A DNA stretch of 64,000 nt from Sclerotinia nivalis (taxonomy: Eukaryota; Ascomycota; Leotiomycetes; Helotiales; Sclerotiniaceae), in NCBI GenBank assembly GCA_029531795.1, contig JAPEIS010000013.1, positions 2,232,001 through 2,296,000 of the forward strand. The letters run 5' to 3'. The position numbers and the translations under genes are program-made. This document shows positions 23,197 through 33,313 of the stretch, piece by piece; within the stretch, counting starts at the first letter, position 1, and the number at the start of each line of letters is the position of its first letter. The notes below the pieces were generated by a model. The model did not search any database. It saw only the letters and a list, made by a program, of their open reading frames with translations, and was not told where the DNA came from.

Positions 23197-24836
23197 ATGG
23201 CGTGCTGTCCTGTAAATGCTTGTTATCTTGCCGTAGCGGCCCTAGCACCTGTGCAGTGTCCGTTACTCAGGACTGTGGGCTCCCCTTTACTTAACGGACT
23301 GGCCAGTGGTGTCTGCGCTCTGCTGGGAGGATCTGGTGCCGTCGCAAATGCTTGCGATTGTCTGACAGGCACCAACGCTCCAGGTGGATGTGGCTCTGGA
23401 TGTACGGGTACAACCGGAATCGGCTTAGGATATGCGCTCTACTCTCCTCTATCCGGTCTCTTGGGTGGAGTAGCAAAACTTGCAGGGGAATCCGTATGCC
23501 CAGGGACTACTGGATACTATTGTCCCTCTGGCCAAACTTGCATAACAACAAGAACAGGATCTGCGCCCTATTGTTGCAATGGTAGTATGTTCTTTCCCTC
23601 TGACTTTCCATTTCTCGAAGCTAACATAATCAAGGTACGGATTGCTATGATCAGCTTGGTGCATGCGCAGATAGATCATGGAACCAATATCGTGTCACGA
23701 TTGGTACCTTTACCAGCAATTTCTGCTGCGGTAATGGGACGATCGGTGTATACCGGAGCTCTAATGCCGATAGAGTTGGTATCTGTGGGACGGCTCTTCC
23801 TGCAATGTATACCACTGCTAGTACTGTAACATCGGGAGGTTGTTACTCCAGTACTGTTACCTCTATTATTGTTACGCGAAGTACGAGTTCAAGTTCAAGT
23901 ATCTCTACTTCTCAGTCATCACTCATTGGTCGATCTCTAACAACAACTACATCGGTTTCTACCCCGACTTCGACGCGTATATCTTCTAATTCTAATTCGG
24001 TATCTCAAACGCCATCTTCAACTAGTTCAACTGTCTCAGGAAGTATTTCATCGACGGGCATATCATCTTCTAGCTCCGTTTCGACCATTTTATCTTCCAC
24101 GTCGTCCTCGTCCAGTGTTTCGATATCACCATCAATTTTCGCAACGGCTGTAACTTCAAGTTCTTCAACCATTGTGAACCAAAGCCCATCGATCTCTTCC
24201 AGTACGTCGACGGTATCTTTCTCGGTATCCATATCTTCGGTTGGGGTTTCGCCATCACTATCACAATCGCAATCTTCATTATTTGGTTCCAGTTCCTCCG
24301 AGCTTTCGACCTCTCTATCGACCCTACCGGGATTGAGTTCGCTTTCCACAAACTCCTTGGACACTACCACTTCCTCCTCATTCATCCCTTCATATGTACC
24401 TTCTGGCTCGAATCCCGTTCAAACTTTCGATAGTACCTCACTATCTTTCTCCCAATCCCTCTTATTCTCTAGCTCTTCCTTCCTCTCCGAACTCCTCCCC
24501 ACCCTCGTTATCCCAGTAACAACCAGCATCTTCTCCTCCCGTCTCTCCGAAGAATCCTCATCTTCAATTGCCGTGGCCGTCTCCTCAATTGTCATTCCTG
24601 CAACTAGTATCTATTCAATCTCCAAATCTACATCTTCGAAATTTTCAGCCGCTATGAGTAGTCTGCTTTTATCATCAACATTTATAGGACCTGTCACCGC
24701 TCAATCTTCGACAATTGGAGAAGCAGAATCGACTAATGAAACGACTACTGCGGCGCCGGTGGAGACTCTTTCCGAACCTTGTGAGGCTAGTATGTGTTTG
24801 TTTAGTCGTGCTGTTCCTACTTCTCGTGAACTTTAA
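23197..24836 (+). CDS. Cys-rich and Ser/Thr-rich cell-surface or secreted protein
   Basis: Exons 23197-23581 and 23635-24836 encode 528 aa; the 53-bp intron has a GCTAAC branch and acceptor AATCAAG, and the join reads YCCNGTDCYDQLGAC. The first 210 residues hold many cysteines, including the fungal wall-protein pattern YYCPSGQTCITTRTGSAPYC and a second FCCGNG block. From about residue 225 to 500 the protein is almost entirely Ser, Thr and Val, as in heavily O-glycosylated stalks. The N-terminus (ACYLAVAALAPVQC) is hydrophobic but not a classical signal peptide. The end (CEASMCLFSRAVPTSREL) lacks a GPI-anchor-like tail. A GTATGT at 24791 could be a further donor that changes the C-terminus. 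A role in wall structure or adhesion is an inference from composition. Confidence 0.72.
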
Positions 24837-26745
24837 TTTCTTTATTTCCAAGAATGTTAGGTTTTTGTCAGGGAGAAGGTGGAGTAGGGCCGATAAGTTT
24901 GGAATTGAAGAGTGTGTGCTGTCTTGAGCTTAGTGTCTTTTTTTTTTGAATCTATATTCTTGCTCACAGAAATGATTTTTTTCCTTGCAGTTTTGATTAG
25001 ATATATAAATTGAAGGTTTATTTACAATAAATCTGTGATCGTGCCAGTCCAATTGGCATCGGAGAAGTTTCAGAAGATAGTTTGAAGCCGCAACTACAAC
25101 TAGAGAGTATCGATCTTTTATTCTTGGTGCCTCTTGTTTAATTAATTCCAAACTAAAACTAATAACTCTCAAGCGTGCTTTTGAGGGTGAGTTAAACATA
25201 TACTGATGCAATGGTTGAGAATGTTAATTATTTGGTATGGACATGCGATAGAGAAAGTTGAAGGGAGATTGGCTGCAGTCATCGCTATATATTCACTCTT
25301 AAGTGATTTACTGAAAAGAAAAAATGATTTCGATGCTTGGATTTTTTATTTCTCGATTTCTTTGCATTTCCCGTTAAGAATCTTTTGAGAATTGAAATGA
25401 TAGAACCCGCAAAGCGAACACAAGGGAGGTTTGAGCTCCAGAACATTCAGCTATTTTAGGGACATTGACATGGTAATATTATGCATCCAAATGGGTTTCT
25501 GATATCACCAGAGTTAGGTAATCGGCTGGATGGCATTTTAGGCTTTTTGGTTGTCAAATAATCGAAGGTTGTACAAATTTATACACAGCAGTGTATAATC
25601 AAGGAGACACAGCATTGTGAAGTCAATTGTTATCTGCTCTCCAAATCAAACAAGCTCACTGGTATTTTCTTACCTACACGATAAGATGGCAGAACTACAA
25701 CCACCATTTTAATATAGTCACAATGAAAAATGTGATGTTGTGGAAAGCACCTTAATCCACTGTATTATATACATCAGACAAAATTTATAGAACTTCCAGT
25801 GCCATAGTTACTCTCGAAATAATAAGTACAACGTCCTTAGAATTCCCATCTAAACCAGCATCACTTGCATAGATTGAGCACATCGAATGCCGCAATTTGT
25901 TCTGCCTTTTCAAGTCCATCACACTCCAGTCATCCGGAAGTTGTTCATGGTAAACCTATACAAAATATCTACAGGCAAACTCCATGACTGCTCGTCCTAT
26001 CCTCGCCCCGCCCTAGAATACTTCGCATTTGTTTCTTGACTGGTCTCTGCGATAAAGTACCTCTTGGCTCCCCGCGCCCCCCAAGACCTAAGTCATATAT
26101 ATGACCAAACCCCTTCTTCTTCCTACTGTGCCTGCAAATCAATCTGGTCTTGCTGCTACATGTAGCACATCTGCATTGACCGAGTGATGGCGATTACTTC
26201 CTATCGCACACCGTGCCTTTGATGCTGTCATTGCACCGTTCCACAGCACTAGAACCTACCGACTTGAGGTACATTAAAACTCCGGGAGCCAGCTTCAAAG
26301 AATCACAATGAGACATTTGAAGTTACAATAAAGCAAACTTTATATTAATGAACTAAATGATATCTTTCCCAGACTTTCCAATCTATTACAAAATCTACGT
26401 AGCTTAGCCCAGAATATCGCATACCACATCAGTGATAATTCATGATTGATGTGGTTTGCGAGGCAAAATATGCTGTGAATCCTCAAAAGTTACAAAATAC
26501 TCCTTTCCCAAACTTCTCAGCAACACCACTAAACACCATAGATGTACAAAAATAGCACCGTAAACCTCATTTAGACCCATGATATCTCCAATCAAGCTAT
26601 TCCGCAATTACGCCGTCCCAAAAATACAAGGAGCTGCTAACTTAAGATGCATTAACAATCCAGAAGCCAGTCTCAAAAGCTACAGTTTTTTTGAAGGCCT
26701 TTCCTCCACAGTGGTTGGTTAGCCATACCATTTTCCCCGTTTAAC
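24837..26745. other. 1.9-kb spacer, no gene recognised
   Basis: No frame longer than about 95 codons and no family motif appears. The sequence is moderately AT-rich and holds the 3' ends of the flanking genes, which converge here. Confidence 0.5.
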
Positions 26746-27484
26746 TTATTTCAATAGAGTATATACTGAAATCTCGCTATAACTTGGCTCCGCAGTTTCG
26801 AGTGTGTACATCTGTTCCGCACATCGATTGTTACCATCATGCTTATGCAAGCTGCAAGTCAATAGGTGCCATGGACATGTTCTCTCGCGACCAGTACCAA
26901 GGTAATTTAAATCATGGAGAATTGCAGGTACTTGTCGAAGAGACTCGTACTCGGCCTCTGTAGTCAGCCTGTGCTTGCACCGCGAATTGGTCCACTCGTG
27001 GCGTAGCCACATAGAGACAAATTTTCGAAGTCCATAAAAATGGATGCCGTCATTAATGTCTTGCATATACACGGACATTATCTGGTCTTTGGAGAACCCA
27101 GCACCGAGATCCCGATGGCATGGCATAAGACAATCCATGATGTGGTTTGCTAGATTGAAAAGTTCGAACTTTGCAACTAGATAGTATAGCTTATCAGGTT
27201 GATAACCAGAGTATTCAACTTCTCTATCCCCCTCTTCAAACTTGGCAGTCAAGACTGGTAGCTTATCGGTGCTAAGCCAGTTCAAAAGTATGGAGAAACT
27301 TTCGGGGTCACCCTTTTGGTACATGGCCTTCCTCACCACGACGTATGGGCCGAAACGCCTGAAAACTGTCCTGAAGAAGGGAACTCTGTCCAACAAAAAA
27401 GACTTGTTAATTTCGAATCTTTTTTTCCATTTCCCGATGTATACGTCGACAGTTTCTCCTTCGACAGTTTCTCCTTCCGCGGAC
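26746..27484 (-). CDS. BTB/POZ-like protein, copy 1 (5' exon not found)
   Basis: The coding exon begins after an acceptor TTTTTACATAG with CTAAC branch at 27484 and ends at 26746. The family intron position is kept: the frame needs a phase-2 join, as in the three sister genes. The BTB-like core reads VDVYIGKWKKRFEINKSFLL, then DPESFSILLNWLSTDKLP. The tail has CSLHKHDGNNRC, the array's C-x2-H-x-H-x5-C motif. No plausible upstream exon ending in a phase-2 donor was found within the roughly 100 bp inspected, and the in-frame extension lacks an ATG. A GETVEGETV duplication sits at the exon start. It is either a gene with a remote first exon or a 5'-truncated pseudogene. BTB folds mediate dimerisation and Cullin-3 binding; the role here is unknown. 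Confidence 0.6.
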
Positions 27485-28098
27485 CTATGTAAAAACCTCG
27501 TTAGTACCGGGTTAAGATTACTGATATCAAACAATTCTGAACATTAGACATTATATAGGGTCTCCAATATTCTGCAACACAGTCCAACTGAAGTCTTGTA
27601 AGGCTGTACCCTTCCAATATTACTAAATGTTGAAGTAACCCAGACAAAATGAATGGCTTTGATGCGCTGCATATATTGAGAACTTTCATAAATACGATAA
27701 AATCAATCAAAACAAAAACCAAGTAGAATCTTGCCACAATATCACAAACTCAATGAGCAAAATTTTGAGATAAGTCGTCACGAAACAATAAGTTCAGGTA
27801 CCCCTAGGTGCGTTAAGCTCACGAGAGTTGATGATAACAATGCTTTCAATATTTAGAGTTTTGCAAAGAAATGATAACCCACCATAATTTTGGCCCAACT
27901 ACATCTAAGTTCGCCATAATAGTCTGCGAAAAATCGCTTCTTGCTGTGAGGAAGGGCATCACAAATTAAGTGATACGACGCAAACGAATACCAATGGGTC
28001 GGGGATACAGCAACTATTTGAACGATCTCGAGATTGGTTTGTTGCTTTAGTGGTGTGTGTATATCGAAGTGATACGTGATACGCGAGTTCGCAAGTGA
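27485..28098. other. Upstream region of BTB copy 1
   Basis: AT-rich DNA upstream of copy 1. Frames at 27501-27737 and 27853-28107 (minus) show no resemblance to the first exons of the sister genes. At about 28066 a GAAGTGAT element starts the degenerate tandem array described next. Confidence 0.4.
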
Positions 28099-28575
28099 TG
28101 ACGTCACGTCACAACGTCTAATCTAGTTTATAACAATGAGATAGATGGACGTATCGGCTAGGTCAGGTCCCCTACACAGCGAATATTGTATCCCAGTGCA
28201 ATTGACTTATATTCGTATTATCCTAGGAGGCGTAGATATTTTGAAGTGATTCGAGAGAGATGACGTCACAACGCAATGTCGGTATATGGAAGTGAAACGA
28301 ACGATGGTATCGTCGAACCCTATTCAAAACGAGGTGTATATGTCGGTATGACTGAATTTATACCCGTATTCTCCCCTGAGATGTATATATTCTTGAAGTG
28401 ATTCGAGGGATATGACGTTAATGATCAATGTCTTCTAGAACAGTTAGTTAGGTAGATGATGGTGTCGGCTTGGCCACCTCTGTTCAAAAGAAAAAAGATT
28501 ATGATGGCGAGACTGACATACCTTCCTGTCTTCCGAGCTATTGGATGTATATGTTCTCGAATTCGAAAATTTCGG
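28066..28575. repeat. Degenerate tandem repeat, 150-180 bp unit, with CRE-like TGACGTCA
   Basis: Three diverged units are visible. Each begins with GAAGTGAT (28066, 28243, 28395), and a TGACGTCA-type palindrome follows (28099-28106, 28261-28268, and TGACGTTA at 28413-28420). Within the units, GATGG-ATCG, TATTCAAAA-like and TTATAC-CGTATT-TCC-like blocks recur in the same order. The array lies 0.6-1.1 kb upstream of BTB copy 1. TGACGTCA is the binding site of ATF/CREB-type bZIP factors, so the array could be regulatory. That role is inference. Confidence 0.6.
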
Positions 28576-29425
28576 AGTAGATTGAAGGTAAATCGATTGC
28601 GAATCTAGGGCCCACTAAGTTAAATCGGATAGGGCAGACTTGATCGGGATAATGATGAATCAGATGATCAAAAATGAAGGATACGCAAATGATTGATTAA
28701 AATCCTAATAAATTGAAGTCTTGTAGAAGTGAATGATTGAGTATGTATGAAGTGAAGGATGAAGATACATTTCAAATAAAAATATTTTTGGGGGAGCTTA
28801 CAAAATTTCGCTAATTGTAGCTCTAGCTCTAGCTCTAAGCGAGACTATCGTTTACCAAATTAGCTCTACTCTAATGCCACATCAGAGGATACTGAAAATC
28901 GAGAGGAATGGACAAAAATACCCAGTTTTTCCATGATTTAGAACAAGAAAAGAAATGCTAAACATAGATCCAAGAGAGGGTAGTTATTTTCTTTTCCATA
29001 TCTTAGAATTTGCATCTTTGATGTAATAAGAATTATCTTTGTGCCATTGATGTGTTGTAAAGTATAGCTCGGCATTGAAATGATCTGCCGGCACTGAGAT
29101 GATTTTTCGCACTAGGGGGTGATCTTCTGACATTGATATCTTGCCTTATCTGGTGGTTCTAGGTTCTCCTATGTGCCACAATATCTTTACTTTGTTCAAC
29201 GTGTGAATACATTGATTCATGAATTTTCATCGAGACGATCTTGAGTTATATTGACTATACTTTTACTTTACATTGCAGGGAATTCTATGGACTTTCATCG
29301 CTAGCTCGCCGAAGTACTCGGCAACCCTGTAAATTGTCAAAATTTCATAAGATTTGCTACCATAGTAAAGTAAACGAAGCTATGTGCATTTAGAAACCAA
29401 TGCCTGCCGTTGAATGGACTATTCT
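28576..29425. other. Spacer in the BTB array
   Basis: No gene is seen. A short TAGCTC tandem run (about 28818-28839) is present. The rest is AT-rich without coding signs. Confidence 0.4.
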
Positions 29426-29515
29426 TGTAGGTATGAAGAGGGTTATCTTATTACTGGAGCTACGATTCTTGACTATATAAACCCACTATCGTACTTGCTA
29501 TATTGAGTCTAATAC
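29426..29515 (+). repeat. 90-bp direct repeat, copy A, with TATA box
   Basis: This segment matches 30181-30270 at 84 of 90 positions with no gaps, counted by eye. Four of the six differences are C/T transitions. Both copies contain GACTATATAAACCCA (TATATAA at about 29473), a core-promoter-like element facing right. Confidence 0.85.
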
Positions 29516-29830
29516 GATACCCCTTCCCTCTTACAATTCGATTAAAACCAGCAAACATGAAGCTATTCCCGGGCCTTTCTGGTCTGTAAAACTCTGGGTC
29601 TGTTCTAGCCCCAGGCTTTGAAGCTATTCCAGCTTTGAACTCTGAAGTTAGCAGCTCCCAAATTATGTAAAACCAGTGTATTGTGTCCGCATTTGGGAAC
29701 CAATGTATTCTAGCCTTATCAGACCTTCGAATCATCGGAAATTCATCGATTTTATTGGAAAACTTAATGTATTTTAGTTTCATTAAGCCTTTCATTCGTT
29801 GGAAATCTATCGATTTTATCGGAAACATAT
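29460..29830 (-). other. Open frame with internal duplication, probably a relic
   Basis: A 122-aa minus-strand frame overlaps copy A of the direct repeat. The DNA contains a local tandem duplication (about 29713-29765 and 29784-29827, both with GGAAATTCATCGATTTTAT-like cores), so the protein repeats an F-P/S-K-x-D-F pattern. It has RTDPEFYRPERPGNSF, which I do not recognise. It could be part of a decayed gene between BTB copies 1 and 2. Confidence 0.3.
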
Positions 29831-30180
29831 CTTAATCAAGAACTTGATTATGAAATTATGAAAGCATGTATATTGTATATTGTATATCGACAGAAACACA
29901 GAATTTATTCGCAATTGAACACTTGTTGAGATAATACATCTGAAAAATAAACAAAAGAAATATCGAATTTGAAATAAAGTATAAGGCATGTTGTCGATGC
30001 AGGGTATCAACGGAAAAATATATCTTCAGTTTTCAGTTTTCAGTATTAGCTGGATGTTGATGGTATTGAATTCGAAGGCTTAATTCACATACAATTTGAG
30101 GATACTCGAATCGTGATTTTGAAGCTAGAATTTTTCTAAGAATTTATTCCCTGTGTAAGTCGTTATGAATTACTTATTTT

Positions 30181-30270
30181 TGTAGGTATGAAGATGGTTA
30201 TCTTATTATTGGAGCTACGATTCCTGACTATATAAACCCACGATCGTACTTGCTATATTGAGCCTAACAC
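30181..30270 (+). repeat. 90-bp direct repeat, copy B, with TATA box
   Basis: This is the second copy of the 29426-29515 segment, offset by 755 bp. TATATAA lies at about 30229, and an ATG follows at 30271, but the frame ends after seven codons (MGKVCFS). The duplicated promoter-like block therefore now drives no visible gene. Confidence 0.85.
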
Positions 30271-30395
30271 CATGGGAAAGGTTTGCTTCTCATGAGGGCT
30301 AAGATTGAAACAAATAGAATGTTGATTCCCGCATCTTCTACAATATCAATGCCTTATTTGCTGGTGGAACTTGTTGCTCCTTTGTGCTGAAGGGG

Positions 30396-31456
30396 TCACT
30401 TGGTAGAGATCTGGTACTTGGGAGAGTACTTCTGAGCCCTGCAAAATTTTTCCTCGTGTGTATGATAGATGCAGGCATTGGATGTTTTCCGCGGGTCAAT
30501 AGCTTCGTTTTGTCGGTTGAAAAAGATGAATTCCTCAGCAAACATCTCGATCTGCATAAGGTCCAACAGATCAGTGGTATCTATTGTGGGGTCGCTGTCT
30601 GTTTTAGCTGTACGGATGATGTAGACCGTCAGCTCTACGACATAACTCTGAAGATCCGAGATTTCGTCGCATAGCGCATCACCATGGAACACCCATCGAA
30701 TCGCCCTGGCGTCGTAGTGGGAGTTTTGTTCAAAGTCGACTTGACGCATCAGGTCTATAATACGATCCATAAGTTCACCAAGATCTAGCTTCCTTGCAAA
30801 GCTGTACAGCGCTATAGGGTTCCATGATGTTTTATACGTTCTACTCTCCTCATCCAACCTCGACTTAAGCATGCGTAATCTGTTGTTATAAACCCATTCC
30901 AGAAGTAGACCAAAGCATTCTGGACTATCATCCTCAAGCTTCAGAATGTTGCCATTTTCGTCCAAAAGCTTTTCGAAGTATGGAACCTTGGCACAAAGCA
31001 ATTTTTTGGGTACGCGAAACAGAACTGCTTCACTCCCTACATAAATCGTGGTAATTTCTGCTCCTATCTCACTGTACTAACATAAGCCTCTTGCTAAGTA
31101 TCGGGTTTTGAATTTAGGTAAAAGTATGAAACTTACTTATAAAAGGGAATTTCATAACTCTTGGCAGGATCAATGGAATCTGAAGGGTCATCGTTTTGAT
31201 CGGGAAGTGTTCCTTGGGCAGCAGATGCACCAATCGGTATAGAATCGCCATTTTTTGGGATGTTATAATCTTCACTCTCCGAGACTGGAATTACTTTGGC
31301 TCCAGACCCATTGATATTTCCAGTCTTTCCTGTGTTGCTAGAAGTGACATCTTCTACAGGCGATGCGCTTTTATCTTTTTCTGAGCGCACCCTCTTGGGG
31401 CTCCTAGTGTGTTCATTCACAGGCGGGGTATGAGAAGAGGTACGTTTTGGTGGCAT
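30396..31456 (-). CDS. BTB/POZ domain protein, copy 2
   Basis: Exons 31456-31137 and 31071-30396 encode 331 aa. The 65-bp intron (GTAAGT donor, GTACAG acceptor) joins in phase 2 as PFYNEIGAEITTIYVGSE. Exon 1 is a disordered basic/Ser-rich leader with SPKRVRSEKDK, a possible nuclear signal, and is the longest leader in the array (106 aa). Exon 2 carries the BTB core: TTIYVGSEAVLFRVPKKLLC, then DDSPECFGLLLEWVYNNRLR. A helical region follows. The C-terminal CIYHTHEEKFC (Cys307 to Cys317) then AQKY is the array's shared motif. It probably acts as a protein-interaction adaptor, possibly nuclear, but no partner can be inferred. Confidence 0.8.
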
Positions 31457-32416
31457 CGTGATATATTTTATTTTGTGAATGAATTATTCGGTGTAGCGAA
31501 GCGATTCGATTGAAGGGGATGCATTGAGGTATGATATAGTCAAGCAGAAATCTCAACGTCATTACATGAAGCTAAAATCATCCGGTGTCGGTCGCCACTG
31601 GTGTTTTTAGGGGCAATGGTGACATAAACTACAGCGGTGTGTATATAGCCTCGGGCTGTACATTCATTACAGTTTTCTTCCCCCTCATCTTCACCATCCT
31701 GTAAGTGAGGACTTGTTTGGAGCTCCACAGAAACACTTGTAGTGGATTTTATCCCAAGAAATGATGTTCTACCGAGGTGCGAACTAAATTTAGGAAATCA
31801 AAAGCAAAAAGTTAATTTTTGACAACAAGAGATTGTGTTACAAACATTGGAATAACACTCACGCCCTCTATAGGATTACGAAGCTGTGTTGTCAGTCTCC
31901 ACTATCGGGGTTGGGTGGAAGAATTGGCTATGATTTCGAATCCCGGAGAGGACCACAATGAATATGCTACTTGAATGAAAATCTAGATTTGAACACTTTT
32001 GATTGTCCTACCTGACACTTAACGCTTGATTCCGCGAAAAATGTTGATTCAGATGCCGATATTGTTCAGTACAACTAGAATTAGCTTAAGCTTCAATAGG
32101 TTTAATTTTACGCTGGATTATGTGGAGAGATTAAAACTTTATTTGGACGTTTCCCGATAAAGAAAAGTATGATGACCCATGAACACAATAAATCAACGCC
32201 CAAAGCATCCAGATTGAAGATATCATAAACTATGAAGCCACTCTAAAGTTCCTTGAAAGTTGTTGCGCTGTACATCCATGTTCGTATCTCAATCCCTGCA
32301 TACAAATCTTTCAGCCTCATCCCATTCAACTCAAGGGAACACCTATCGATCAGTGGGTCGTAGGTGTAATGATCTATGATTTTGGAAGAGCTGGGAAATC
32401 TTGCCTTTCCTGTCGC
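31457..32416. other. Spacer between BTB copies 2 and 3
   Basis: About 1 kb upstream of copy 2 and downstream of copy 3. The minus frame at 31540-31728 (GEENCNECTARGYIHTAVVY) is short and unsupported. No other feature is seen. Confidence 0.4.
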
Positions 32417-33313
32417 TTACTTTGCGTTCAATTTGCAAGCGCATTCAGGAGCAGACTCGTTGTCTTTGTTCAACCGGTCGACCTCGAAATCCCAATCGCC
32501 CTCATCTTCTTCATCCTTTCTTGCGCATGTATCGCCGTCTATGTGTACATGGAAGCGACATGAAACTTCTTCGCGAGGATCTTCGACCCACTTGTTCGAA
32601 GTTGCTTCGATAAAGTCAAGTGTGAAATCATCATTCTTAAAGAGTGACAATAGCTCCTCATGGGAATAGGAGCCGCCGTTGTTTTGAAGGTCAAATGCAA
32701 TCTGACGGACAGCATAGATCCTGAGTCGTGAACCCTTTGATGTAACTTTGTAGATGGATTTGATTGCAGGGACCAAGTAAGTGAGGTCGTTCTCCCAATC
32801 ATATGCTTGAAATTGATCCATAATGCTATTCATAGCCTTGGGTAAACCGAGGTTTTCCGCCATTTGGTACAATAACGTAGTGTCGTTACAATCTAAGAGG
32901 ATTTCATCGATAGAACGTAACTTGTCGGTATACATCCACTCGAGGAGTACGTCAAACAGTTGGGGCGAATGATCTGGAAGATTCGCAATACTTCCTCCAT
33001 TCTTGAAAATTTCTTTGAAATAGGAGGACTTTGCGCAAATTGTTCTCTTGTATGCATGAAAGCACTTCTGGTCTTCACCGCTGCCAACGTGGATGCTAGC
33101 CATTTCTGTTCCAAGCGAGCTGCGCATTCTCATCAGTCTAAATATATGAGGAGATGCTACTTGAACTTACTCCATGAACATAGTGGTTTTTCTTTTTGCG
33201 ACACTGTTGTTATTGCCCCTAGCAACGACATGGCTTTTTGTACCGACAAGTGTTTTTTCTTCGGTCATTGATAGTCCCGCTGAGAACTCAGCATGATTGC
33301 GCTTTTGAGACAT
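32417..33313 (-). CDS. BTB/POZ domain protein, copy 3
   Basis: Exons 33313-33171 and 33119-32417 encode 281 aa. The 51-bp intron (GTAAGT to GCGCAG) joins in phase 2 as MFMDSLGTEMASIHVGSG. I chose the Met at 33313 (MSQKR) because copy 4 starts MSLKR; the frame is open to 33394. The BTB core runs from SIHVGSGEDQKCFHAYKRTI to SPQLFDVLLEWMYTDKLRSI. Helical segments follow (residues about 130-230), then CRFHVHIDGDTC (Cys235 to Cys246), the shared terminal motif, and an acidic tail. Intron length and phase are identical to copy 4, which marks them as the closest pair. Function beyond dimerisation or adaptor activity is unknown. Confidence 0.82.

Noticed and set aside
24005..24385. An acidic 126-aa minus-strand frame opposite the Ser/Thr stalk
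   Set aside because: It is the complement of Ser/Thr codons of the plus-strand gene, which gives Glu/Asp/Val-rich shadow frames.
28099..28420. Possible CRISPR-like array because of regularly spaced palindromes
   Set aside because: Only three diverged units of unequal length in a eukaryotic nuclear context; no cas genes and no identical repeats.
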